From the NCBI RefSeq assembly GCF_049060325.1, contig NZ_JBMGPW010000007.1:91394-155393 (forward strand): a stretch of 64,000 nt of DNA, written 5' to 3'. Below the pieces are notes generated by a model that did no database searches, was not told the origin of the DNA, and was given only the letters and a program-made list of their open reading frames with translations. Below, piece after piece: positions 26,701 through 34,606 of this stretch. How positions within the stretch are numbered: the first letter of the stretch is position 1; the number at the start of each line of letters is the position of its first letter. A program made the translations under genes and the position numbers. The stretch comes from Vescimonas sanitatis (GTDB lineage Bacteria > Bacillota > Clostridia > Oscillospirales > Oscillospiraceae).

Positions 26701-29700
26701 AGCCGTTGAAGTCCAGCACATCGGGGGTGAGGCTCACCATCGTGACCTTCTGGTTATAACTGTCGCTCATGATGCCCTTTTCCTCCAGAAGAGCGGGTCT
26801 GGGCATCTGCATATCGTCGCTGACGGCATCCAATTTCACGGGCTTTGTCTTATCCACAAAGTCACGCAGGAGCCCCTGATACTTCTCCGCCAGAGCGTTT
26901 TGCATCTCGCTGGTCACGCTGCTGTCGAAGGGCGCAACGGTGGCGTCAAAGAGCACATCGGCATAGACCTCCACGCCGTTGTCGCCGGTGATGTGCGCCA
27001 GCGTGTAGTCATCGAAGGCGTCATAGGTCACGCGGGCGATCAGCCGGAACTTGCCGGCCTTCTCGGGCAGCGCCGTGCCGTCGGCGGGCTGCAGGGGGCG
27101 GTTGACGGTGCCCACGCCGGTGCCGTTGGTGCCGTTGGTGATGTAGAGCCACTCGGTGTTCCGGGTGCCCCACTGCACCTTCACATCATAGCGCCCCGCA
27201 ATGCCGGAGGGAAGCGTGAGGTTGGAGGTGATGCGGTCGTTCACGGTGTAGAGCGTCCAGCCCGCCACCTCGCTTTGGGTGGCCCCGTTGGTATTCTCGC
27301 CGCGGATGAGTTCCCAGTTCAGGGACTCGGCGGCGCTCTCCACCAGCTGCTGCACAGCATCGGCGCTGCGTCCCACGGTGCCTCGCAGGATGATCTCCTT
27401 GGTGACCCCGGCATAGGCGATGCGGAACTTCAATCCCGTGTACTGCACGGTCTGGCGGGCGGTGCCGTCACCGGTGAAGTAGGTGATGTCGCCGTTGTCG
27501 GCAATGTACTGTACCTTGGTACCGTCAAAGCCGTTGGCCTTGGCGCTGCCGTTGACATAGGTGATCTCGGCCTTGTCCGCCACATCCGCATAGCCCTGTT
27601 CCCTCAGCAGGCGGCAGAAGGCGTCGGTGATGTTGGTTTCATCATAGAGTCCCACACCTTGCAGGGGCTGCACGGCAATATTCTTGCGCGTGAACTCGGC
27701 GGCAATGTCTTCCAGGGTCTGCACCTTTTCCGCATTCTCGGACCAAAGGCACAACTTGAAGGTCTTGACCTTCGCGGCCGCGCCGCTTCGGAGCGTGGCG
27801 GTGAGGGTCACCGTGACCTTATCCTTCGCAGGCGCGGTGAGCGCGCCGGTGGCGGTGTTCACCAGAGCGTTATCCGCCGTCCATGCGAGGGAAACGGTCT
27901 TTTCCTCGCCCTCCACGGAAACGGTGACGTTCGCGGGCAGGGTCAGGAAGCCGGTATAGGTCTGCGCACTCTCTTCCTCCTCCGGGTCGCCGCTCACCGG
28001 GGTAAGGCCGCGGAGCTGATAGACGCCGGAGGCATCGGCCTTCAGAAGGTCTGCATTCTCGGCATCGAGCCCCAGTTCCTTATAGAAGTGCTTTTGCAGG
28101 GCGGTCAGGAAATAGTCGTGCGGGTTCGTGACCGCTTCGCCGGGCTCTTCGATGCCGTATTTCTCGCAGAGGTCGGCCTTATCGTTATAGTTCTCAAGGT
28201 TATAGAGTCCCAGCACATTCTCGGCGTACCAGTCGGCCTTGGCTTTCTTGGCGGCGTCGGCGGCGCTCATGCCGCGAAGCTGCAAGGCGTTGGCGGCGGC
28301 GGCAGCGGCCTTGAGATCGGCATTGTCCACGGGGGTGCCGCCCTGCCAGGGCAGCACCGGGAAGCCGCCGTTGCTGTTGTCGCTGTCAAGGTGCATCCCC
28401 ATCTCCGCCGCAAATTCCGGGGTGCGCATATAGTCCGCGGTGCGGGCAGTCATACCGCTGGTGCTGCCTTCCGCCACGGCCTGTGGTGCGATGGTGTCCA
28501 GATAAGCGCAGTTGGTGATGGTGGCGCTGCTGGCAACCACGCCAACTACCGCACCGAACTTACTCTCATCTGCTATTGCGAACTCTCCTGCCACATAGGA
28601 ACCCTTGAGCTCTGCATTAGCTTGCAGTTCGCCTACAAGTCCGCCGCGTTTTTGATAGATAATCTTATTCGGCTGCGTCTTCTTTACCGCGAGAGTACCG
28701 GTAAAATAGCAGTTCTCGACAACACCGTGTGCATATCCGGTAATGCCTCCCAAAGGTGCGGTTGTACCATATGTGCTGTTATCGTAAGCATCCTTGACGA
28801 CAGCCCTACTAACGCAGCCACTAATCACGCTGTTTCCGGTGGTCCGTCCAACAATGCCTCCGATTGCTAATGCAGCATTAGGGCCATTGCTGGAGAATGT
28901 GATACTACCACTGACCATGCAGTTCCGTATCGTTCCTGCACTGGAATTGGCAACACCTCCCAAAAGCGACGAGGTACTGACAATCGCGCAATTCACACGC
29001 AGATTTTCAACTACGCCGCCCTCTGCAAGTTCCCCCACAAGGCCGGTTGTAACGAGTCCACTAACGGTGTAATTATCGCCGTCCAAGGTGCCGGCGAACT
29101 TATTGCTGCTGGTGCCGATGGCCGTCCAGGTCTTGTCGTTGAGGTTGATGTTGGCGGTGAGTTTGGCGCTGATATCTCTCTGCCCGCCGTTGACCGCATC
29201 GGCAAACCATGCCAGTTCCGCGGCGGTGCCGATCTGATAGACACCGTTTTCTGTTTTGGGCGCGGTCTTGGTCGTGCCGTCCCAGCCCGCACCGGCATAG
29301 GTCAACGTTACCTTGATGGTGTCGTTTTTGGCAGCGGTAAAGCTGCCGCTGACCGTGATATAGTTCGCCTTGGCGACGGTATAGGCATACGTCTCGCCGG
29401 CGTAGACGATGTATGCGCCGTTCTCGTCTGCTGCGATCGTGCCGCCCACGGGGTGGGTCAGCGCAACAGACGCATCCGCCGGATCAGCTGCAAACTTCAC
29501 CTGGTACGCCGTCAGGGCAGTGAGGGCCACATCCTTGGACACGTCCCCGCCTTCAACCTTGATGGTTCCTGTCTTAGTCTCGTAGCCGAACTTGCTGACC
29601 GTGTAGGTGTACACTCCGGCGGGGACCGCATACTTACCGTCGGTGCCGGTGATGGCTGCACCGCTGGCATCCTGCAAGGCGACCGTGCAATCCTCCGCGC

Positions 29701-32700
29701 CGGTGACATTGAGAGAGACGGTGTAGACGGGGGAAACGGTAAAGTTTTTCAGATCGACATAGCTGTTTTCCCCATATCCTTTGTATGTCAGCGTCAGCAC
29801 ATCGCCCGCAGCCACTGCCACACTATATGTCTTCCACTCATTGCTGTTATATGACTTAAAAATCTCGGTACTTCCCTTTTTTACAGAAAAATACTCGCTG
29901 CTGCTATAATACGTACCTCCGTAATAATCAAACTGCAGCACAAGCGATTTATCAGCTTTCAGGGTAATCGTGGCTGTATTATTGCTGTAACTTACGCTGT
30001 CATTTCGATGCAGGTAGTTCCCGCCAGCAGCCCGTACCGGTTCAAAGCCATATCGTGTGCCGTTCTCGGCGGTGATACCGTCCAGGCCGGCAAAGAAATC
30101 GTCAAAGGTCAGCGACTTGACGAACTCCAGGCCTATGGTCTTGGCAGCCTGGACCACAAAACTCCCAGACAAGGTATCGCAGCCATCCAGGGTGGCCGTG
30201 TAGGTATAGTTCCCGGCGGGGAGGGTGCAGTTCGTGCCGCTGCCCTCGTACACCTTGGTACCGTTGTACTTCACGGTGACGACAGGCTCGGCGCTCACGC
30301 CCTCCGGCTTGGTGATGTTGAAGGTCACCGTCTGCTTTGCCAACTCGGTCAGCGTGACGGTCTTGTTCACATCGGTGGTCGCAACACTGATCGTGCCGGT
30401 GGCCGTCTCATAGCCGAACTTGGTGGCGGTGTAGGTATAGGCCGTATTCTTGGCAGCGATATAGACATTCTTGCCTTTTTCGCTGTCCGCAGACTCCTTG
30501 TAAACGGTGGTGTTTCCCTGTTTCAGTGTTACCGCCGCATCATCGGGGGTAAACTGCAGGGTAATGACCGGCAGTTTGACAAGGGTAACATTGACCGTTT
30601 GATTTTCGGCGCTCATGGTCACCTTGCCGGTGGCGGGCTCATAGCCCTTTTTGGTGACGGTGTAGGTGTAGTCCGCCGCGGCTTTTACGGCGAATACGCC
30701 ATTGCTGCCGGAGACGGCTTTGCCTTCCTTATCTTTCAGAGTGACCGTCGCGTCCGTCTGGTTCGGCGCTATGGTCAGCGTGTACAGCGGGGAGACGGTG
30801 AAGTTTTTGAGCTTGAGTCCGCTTGAGGAACCATAACTCAGCGTCAGTGTCTCCCCAATTCTCAGATCAGCAGAAAAATTCTTCCACTCGGAGCTATAAT
30901 AGGAGGCTAACAGTTGACTACTGCCTTTTTTGACATAGAAGTCCGTATAACCTGTACCGCCGCAATAGTCAAAAGATACAGTTACATTCTTGATAGCCGC
31001 AATCGTTATCGTTGAGGGGGAATAGGAACTCGCGTTACTTGCCGGTTGTAGGCATCCCTCAGATTGTACCGGCTCAAATGGACGGGACGTACTATTCGTT
31101 GCCGTGACGCTGTCACTGATGGCACTAAAGAAATCGGAGAATTGCAGCTTGTCCTTGACCTCGATCGCAAAGCTCGCGGTCTTGCCTCTATAGCTGACGG
31201 TAATACTTTTCGATTCCGCCGGCTCGCTGGTGTCAAACCCTTCAAACGTCACACCGGCGGCGTCATAGCCATCGGTAATGGTGCGGGTTTCATTGGTGCC
31301 ATCATAGTTCACCGTGAGGACCATGCCGGTCAGGTCAAGTTCGGCATCGCCCTTGTAGTACTCCGTCTTTGTGGGAGCCTTGGTCACCTCGATGCTCTGC
31401 ACCTTTTTCAGCGCCACGGTTTGGGTGCTGTTCTCGGTGGGCGTCACGGTGCCGGCGGCGGGCTCATAGCCCCCGTCGTCACTGACGGCGGTATAGGTAT
31501 ACTCGACGCCCTTCAGCAGCTTATAGCTGCCGTCGCTCTGCGGCTCAACAGTCATGTCGCCCCGCTTGACGGTCAGGGCCGCACCCGTGGGCGTGACATT
31601 GAAGGTCACGTTCACCCAAGCAGAGGTGTCCTCCGCCAGCGTAACAGTAACATTGGCAGGATCAGCCACGGGATTATCCTTGTTCCTCACGGTCACGGTG
31701 CCGGTTTTTGTGGTGTAACCGTCACAGGACACGGTATAGGAATACGGTGCATCGGCGGCAGGCAGCGCCACGGTGGTGGAGCCGGTATAAGTGCCGCCGT
31801 TTATCGTAAGCACAGCATTCTCGGGCTGAATGGCAAACGTCACCGCCGCGGTGGGGGTCTCCCAGCTGAGGGCGGGATAGTCGCCGGTCTTGGCCATGAA
31901 GGCGCTGCCTAACAAGGCTGCAAACGCGGGGGATTTCATCTCCTCGGCGGATTTTGGAGTAGACTCCGTTTCAGTACCATATACACCTTTTAGGTTGTCA
32001 ACAGCAATAAAATAACAGTTAGAAACGGTAACGCCATAACCATAACCAGCAATTGCGCCATAATTTGTCGTGGACTTTGTTACTATCTGTCCAGCATTAT
32101 AGCAGTTGCTGATTTTTGCACTGGGAGCATTTCCAGCAATACCACCCAAACACACACCCTTACCGCTTCGATCGCTGGAAATCGTGCCAATGTTGTAGCA
32201 GTTTAAAATCTTGGAACCATTGGAGGTTTCTCCGGCAATGCCACCTATCCATCTGCCATCAGCACTGGCACCTTTGATTGCAGCGGTATTCTTACAATTC
32301 TCAATGCTGCCCGCATTTTTTCCGGCAATACCGCCAACATATTTTTTCCCTGTAACGGTTCCCGCAATCCCAAGATTCTGGACTTTGCCGGAAGCCGCAA
32401 TTTTTGAAAACAGCGCTTGACATTCGCCTGCTTCATTCTCAAGTGCCAGCGTCACGGTGTGGCCGTTGCCGTCAAAGGTGCCGGTAAAATCCTTGGCATA
32501 GGGCGCCGTGACGGTGATATCCGCCGTCAATTGATAATTGCCGCCGGGCTCCATCTCGGCAAAATCCTTCGCGGAGCTGACAGTTCCTTCCGCCAGCGCC
32601 AGCGCCGCGCCGCCGCTGCGGGCAGACCGGGACACAGGCACTTCCTCAGCGGGCTCCTGCTGCTCCTGCTGCTCCTGCGTCTCCTCATTCCCGGCAGAGA

Positions 32701-32848
32701 CGGTGTTCTCCGTGTCCACCGGAGCTATCTGTTCCTGCTGGGTCTGCTGCTCCTGATCCGCGGCCAGCGTGTCGGCCAACACGGAGGTGGGCAGCATGCT
32801 GACGACCATCACAACGGTCAGCAGCCAGCTTATGACTCTCTTCCTCAT
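23783..32848 (-). CDS. Giant intrinsic-factor-like surface protein (GLUG, Ig/PEGA-like repeats, DUF4430, alpha/alpha toroid)
   Basis: 3021 aa from ATG 32848 (SD AAAGGAG); the open frame upstream lacks an SD. Signal peptide 1-25; GLUG repeats (about 140-285, again about 1270-1455); many PEGA/Ig-like beta modules, including a duplicated module beginning FSDFF/FDDFF (about 590 and 930); further Ig-like regions; DUF4430 domain (about 2295-2385, KSSGWMFGLAVKGG, LKDGDTLRLFF); an alpha/alpha-toroid of terpenoid-cyclase/prenyltransferase-like repeats (about 2400-2690, QQNADGSWSAS, VGDVDMTAMALQALAPYY); CxxC repeats (about 2700-2825, RICSICGAVEE, RTCSVCSKEE); C-terminal helix plus basic tail preceded by NTADDS, not canonical LPXTG. 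DUF4430 plus toroid are the two domains of intrinsic factor. Expression is expected under the cobalamin riboswitch upstream. Corrinoid binding is inferred. Confidence 0.87.
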   Translation of the reverse strand: MRKRVISWLLTVVMVVSMLPTSVLADTLAADQEQQTQQEQIAPVDTENTVSAGNEETQEQQEQQEPAEEVPVSRSARSGGAALALAEGTVSSAKDFAEMEPGGNYQLTADITVTAPYAKDFTGTFDGNGHTVTLALENEAGECQALFSKIAASGKVQNLGIAGTVTGKKYVGGIAGKNAGSIENCKNTAAIKGASADGRWIGGIAGETSNGSKILNCYNIGTISSDRSGKGVCLGGIAGNAPSAKISNCYNAGQIVTKSTTNYGAIAGYGYGVTVSNCYFIAVDNLKGVYGTETESTPKSAEEMKSPAFAALLGSAFMAKTGDYPALSWETPTAAVTFAIQPENAVLTINGGTYTGSTTVALPAADAPYSYTVSCDGYTTKTGTVTVRNKDNPVADPANVTVTLAEDTSAWVNVTFNVTPTGAALTVKRGDMTVEPQSDGSYKLLKGVEYTYTAVSDDGGYEPAAGTVTPTENSTQTVALKKVQSIEVTKAPTKTEYYKGDAELDLTGMVLTVNYDGTNETRTITDGYDAAGVTFEGFDTSEPAESKSITVSYRGKTASFAIEVKDKLQFSDFFSAISDSVTATNSTSRPFEPVQSEGCLQPASNASSYSPSTITIAAIKNVTVSFDYCGGTGYTDFYVKKGSSQLLASYYSSEWKNFSADLRIGETLTLSYGSSSGLKLKNFTVSPLYTLTIAPNQTDATVTLKDKEGKAVSGSNGVFAVKAAADYTYTVTKKGYEPATGKVTMSAENQTVNVTLVKLPVITLQFTPDDAAVTLKQGNTTVYKESADSEKGKNVYIAAKNTAYTYTATKFGYETATGTISVATTDVNKTVTLTELAKQTVTFNITKPEGVSAEPVVTVKYNGTKVYEGSGTNCTLPAGNYTYTATLDGCDTLSGSFVVQAAKTIGLEFVKSLTFDDFFAGLDGITAENGTRYGFEPVRAAGGNYLHRNDSVSYSNNTATITLKADKSLVLQFDYYGGTYYSSSEYFSVKKGSTEIFKSYNSNEWKTYSVAVAAGDVLTLTYKGYGENSYVDLKNFTVSPVYTVSLNVTGAEDCTVALQDASGAAITGTDGKYAVPAGVYTYTVSKFGYETKTGTIKVEGGDVSKDVALTALTAYQVKFAADPADASVALTHPVGGTIAADENGAYIVYAGETYAYTVAKANYITVSGSFTAAKNDTIKVTLTYAGAGWDGTTKTAPKTENGVYQIGTAAELAWFADAVNGGQRDISAKLTANINLNDKTWTAIGTSSNKFAGTLDGDNYTVSGLVTTGLVGELAEGGVVENLRVNCAIVSTSSLLGGVANSSAGTIRNCMVSGSITFSSNGPNAALAIGGIVGRTTGNSVISGCVSRAVVKDAYDNSTYGTTAPLGGITGYAHGVVENCYFTGTLAVKKTQPNKIIYQKRGGLVGELQANAELKGSYVAGEFAIADESKFGAVVGVVASSATITNCAYLDTIAPQAVAEGSTSGMTARTADYMRTPEFAAEMGMHLDSDNSNGGFPVLPWQGGTPVDNADLKAAAAAANALQLRGMSAADAAKKAKADWYAENVLGLYNLENYNDKADLCEKYGIEEPGEAVTNPHDYFLTALQKHFYKELGLDAENADLLKADASGVYQLRGLTPVSGDPEEEESAQTYTGFLTLPANVTVSVEGEEKTVSLAWTADNALVNTATGALTAPAKDKVTVTLTATLRSGAAAKVKTFKLCLWSENAEKVQTLEDIAAEFTRKNIAVQPLQGVGLYDETNITDAFCRLLREQGYADVADKAEITYVNGSAKANGFDGTKVQYIADNGDITYFTGDGTARQTVQYTGLKFRIAYAGVTKEIILRGTVGRSADAVQQLVESAAESLNWELIRGENTNGATQSEVAGWTLYTVNDRITSNLTLPSGIAGRYDVKVQWGTRNTEWLYITNGTNGTGVGTVNRPLQPADGTALPEKAGKFRLIARVTYDAFDDYTLAHITGDNGVEVYADVLFDATVAPFDSSVTSEMQNALAEKYQGLLRDFVDKTKPVKLDAVSDDMQMPRPALLEEKGIMSDSYNQKVTMVSLTPDVLDFNGYHAMVYRPLPGEEPAEAKYVVTITTRSSGLLLARQEFTFTIAPFEEQELKDAADFMTDALTENAYWNGIRNKNTDKTKVTSDLYPFAEICKNEDGTLKYVRGTVNMTFDGIEADDIPGWYASEKYRTFYSSRPTVIEHELLRVHQPEYNTTVRLDSVLTYTKYAQYWEKFGINGTEETKERYKDFAQFYKQPIHIDLTVSGTTEQNDPNENQTLTVKVKVDGYNKNGHTFTGISDFTFTGKVNEDPTAWDAVKACLDSANYTYTGSGTYIKSITDAAGNTLKEKGDGKSSGWMFGLAVKGGTETLPKTTLDNTYLKDGDTLRLFFTDTYIPLDPTDPTVPGTEVPGFDEAYAGAKAYIQSAVSAPVVSYLFGEWAVLGQARAGVELSDAYIQAYYDKVVAYVKANIGSDGILRKPDDKNTPVITDNERIALALTAIGKDPANVGGKNLLAALQDKDIMKVTDTSYTDINGLVMGLLALNSRNYTSDTSWLVQAILGQQNADGSWSASADRKSVGDVDMTAMALQALAPYYKDGGNETVNTAVEKALNWLSGKYQSGYDSSESCAQVVIALSALNLDANTDARFTKTVEGKTLSVLGNLLQYRVAKNGGFKHQFADKAVNEMATEQALCAMAAYARFTEKANALYDMTDAACAHRFGEWKVTVAATCTKDGVSRRICSICGAVEEKSVPAPGHKFGAWTTTKEPTCTETGTEKRTCSVCSKEETRVIAALGHTPGTEMLADKDGHWNVCKVCHAVVNKTGHTYVNGIQCVCGAVKSEGGTLKRIEVSDTITVPDTLRDNEKLNSVERIKAELQLQITLKNSKGNKDNTVFMDVSLLVFENNEWRPATKEDLTAGKITVLLPYPEAVAAKYGQYNFTVAHMVAMADCGLDVGTVEFPAVTKTPSGLLVTLTGLSPVAISWTESTNHYYYNPTATPDKTDSANTADDSQMVLWLGSAVLAAAAVVVLTRKKRVSK

Positions 32849-33105
32849 ATCTCTTTCTCCTTTATGTAAATTTTTTGTCGACGTGAGGGGGTGGGCGGGG
32901 ATGCGGCAACATCCCCGCCCCACTTATGGAAAAGCACGCGGCCAATGGCCGCCTCCGCTTGACAAAGGGGACCCATCTGTACAGTTTCACTGCGCAGATG
33001 GAAAGCGCACGGCGCCTCAGCTTGACAGTCGAGTTTTCCGCACCGCTTCGCTGTGTATGGCAGCGTGTCAGCCTGGCAAGGGAAATGTTTTTCATGCAGG
33101 GCATG

Positions 33106-33134
33106 AAAAACGGGACAGAGTGCACTCTGTCCCG
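33106..33134 (-). terminator. Intrinsic terminator 3 in the riboswitch leader
   Basis: Perfect 24-bp palindrome (33111-33134, arms CGGGACAGAGTG/CACTCTGTCCCG) followed on the minus strand by TTTTT. It ends about 260 nt before the giant gene start. Next to it a TTTTTCATG/CATGAAAAA hairpin (33088-33110) includes the same T-run and could compete. Confidence 0.75.
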
Positions 33135-33135
33135 C

Positions 33136-33172
33136 AAAAATGAAACGCTGCCCGGCGCAAAGCCGGACAGCG
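33136..33172 (-). terminator. Intrinsic terminator 2 in the riboswitch leader
   Basis: CGCTGTCCGGC / GCCGGGCAGCG stem (one G-U, 5-nt loop; 33146-33172) followed by TTTCATTTTT on the minus strand. Confidence 0.65.
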
Positions 33173-33260
33173 AACGCAATAGATACGACCCCTGCGCCAC
33201 GGAAAGACGTCGCCGCCCCCGCCGCCCGCCCAAAAGGGCCGGCCGCGAAAAAGGCGGTGC

Positions 33261-33290
33261 AAAAAACACCGACCTCCCATTCAGGAGGCC
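33261..33290 (-). terminator. Terminator 1, nearest the cobalamin aptamer
   Basis: GGCCTCCT / GGGAGGTC stem with two wobbles (33271-33290) then GGTGTTTTTT on the minus strand, about 75 nt after the B12 box. It is the first candidate expression platform. Confidence 0.55.
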
Positions 33291-33344
33291 AGCGTGGTAC
33301 ATCTACATGGTGGTACAAGGTTCCCGCACACGGAGAGCGCGCCC

Positions 33345-33612
33345 GCTGCAACTATGTCCTACACAATGCAATTCTCCTGGCTCGCGCCGCGGGGGACAGC
33401 CATCCCACCTCGTTTGCAGCCTACCTTCTCATGGGCTTACCCACAATGGCGGACTTTCGTCCCGGCGGCTCTCGCCGCTTCGGTGCATCCTTGCGCTCAC
33501 AGTACCGGTCGTGCGGGGTTTGGCTACCCCTTTCCTTCTATGCCGACGCCTGGCCCGTGGTGGGCTGTACGGCCGCCGGCGACATTGGATCAACAGACTG
33601 TTTATTTACTTG
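33345..33612 (-). ncRNA. Cobalamin riboswitch aptamer
   Basis: Minus-strand conserved blocks occur in aptamer order: AAGGAAAGGGG then CCAAACCCCGC (33537-33516 region), GGTACTGTGAG (33507-33497), GCCATTGTGGG...GAGAAGG with a TGGG/CCCA hairpin (33450-33425), and the B12 box GAGCCAGGAGAATTGC (33383-33368; consensus GAGCCAGGAGACCTGCC). The order, spacing and hairpins match the cobalamin class in Firmicutes; the 3' half of the B12 box is diverged. It begins within about 10 nt of the predicted transcription start and precedes the giant DUF4430/toroid gene, predicting repression when cobalamin is plentiful. Ends are approximate. Confidence 0.85.
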
Positions 33613-33620
33613 TCAGCGAC

Positions 33621-33649
33621 ATTATATTACAGGAATTGGCCGTTGTCAA
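33621..33649 (-). promoter_or_regulatory. Consensus promoter of the riboswitch operon
   Basis: Minus strand TTGACA (33649-33644), 17-bp spacer, TATAAT (33626-33621): an exact sigma-70/A consensus. Predicted start near 33613, leaving a leader of about 765 nt before the giant gene. Confidence 0.9.
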
Positions 33650-33658
33650 CCCTCCTCC

Positions 33659-34393
33659 CTACCCCAATGCCACGTCCAGGATCATCATTACGGTAAAGCC
33701 CGCGGCAAAAGCCAGCGCCCCCGGGCCGGGGTCGCCGCGCGTAGGCAGCAGCTCGGCGGCCACCACATAGAGCATAGCCCCGGCGGCAAAGCCAAGCAGC
33801 CAGGGCAGCGCCGGAACGATGAGCGCCGCCGCCAGCACCGTCACGCCGGCGGCCAGCGGCTCCACCACGCCGGAGAGCACACCGCCCAGAAAGGCTCTCC
33901 CCTTCCCCGCACCGGCGGTACGCAGGGGCAGGGCCACGATGGCGCCCTCCGGCACATTCTGGATGGCGATGGCCAGCGCCAGCGTAAACGCCGCAGCGGG
34001 CGTGGCGGCTCCTGCCGCCACACATCCGGCATAGGCCGCACCCACCGCCATCCCCTCCGGGATGTTGTGCAGCGTCACCGCCAGAAGGGTCAAGGTGGTG
34101 GAACGGTCGGTAACAGCCTCCGGCAGCAGTCGCTCCAGCAGCCGCAGGAACAGCACCCCCAGCCAGAAACCGCCCGCCGCCGGAAGGAAGGACCAGCGGC
34201 CCATGTCCGCCCAGTCGATAGCGGGCAGCAGCAGGCTCCACACCGAGGCGGCGGTCATCACCCCGGCGGCGAAGCCCTCCAGCACACGGCGCAGAACGGC
34301 GGAGGGCGCTCTTCGCAGGCAGAATACGCACGCCGCACCCAGCGACGTGCCCCAGAAGGGGAGCAATATCCCCTGAAGGACAGATGATTGCAT
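33659..34393 (-). CDS. ZIP family metal transporter
   Basis: 244 aa; ATG 34393 with GGGAG at proper distance is preferred to a GTG two codons upstream. About eight membrane helices; the ZIP metal-site motif HNIPEGMAVG is in helix 4 and a second QNVPEGAIVALP in helix 5, as in GufA/ZupT-type carriers. It imports divalent metals such as zinc, iron or manganese across the cytoplasmic membrane. Its stop lies just before the riboswitch operon promoter; I see no regulatory tie to it. A GGAGCC/GGCTCC hairpin (34424-34441) lies upstream. Confidence 0.9.
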   Translation of the reverse strand: MQSSVLQGILLPFWGTSLGAACVFCLRRAPSAVLRRVLEGFAAGVMTAASVWSLLLPAIDWADMGRWSFLPAAGGFWLGVLFLRLLERLLPEAVTDRSTTLTLLAVTLHNIPEGMAVGAAYAGCVAAGAATPAAAFTLALAIAIQNVPEGAIVALPLRTAGAGKGRAFLGGVLSGVVEPLAAGVTVLAAALIVPALPWLLGFAAGAMLYVVAAELLPTRGDPGPGALAFAAGFTVMMILDVALG

Positions 34394-34485
34394 AGACACT
34401 CCCTTTTCCGTATCCGTAGTATGCGGAGCCGGGCGGCTCCGTACAGTCTATCCTACGCAGCGGGAAACGAAAGGTGAAAAGACAA

Positions 34486-34573
34486 GGGCCCCGCCGAAGC
34501 GGGGGCCTTTGGGAAAATACAAAGTCATTCAAAATGCTAAGATAAGGCGGGAGCGCCCGAAGGGTGCTCCCGC
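34486..34573 (-). terminator. Tandem terminator-like hairpins between histidine kinase and ZIP genes
   Basis: Two GC hairpins: GCGGGAGCGCCC/GGGTGCTCCCGC (34547-34573) about 34 nt after the kinase stop, and a 9-bp stem with CGAA/TTCG loop (34486-34507) followed on the minus strand by TTGTCTTTTC. Confidence 0.6.
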
Positions 34574-34606
34574 TGCGCGGCTTATTGCTTTATGTGAGAT
34601 GCAGCT

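Noticed and set aside
25625..28870. Plus-strand open frame of 1081 codons inside the giant gene
   Set aside because: Antisense of the 3021-aa gene; compositionally biased, no SD or motif.
33290..33610. RNase P RNA or tmRNA in the structured leader
   Set aside because: The GACGAAAGTCC piece recalls RNase P, but the other conserved blocks (B12 box, TACTGTGAG, CATTG...GAGAAGG) fit a cobalamin aptamer and its position before a DUF4430 gene.
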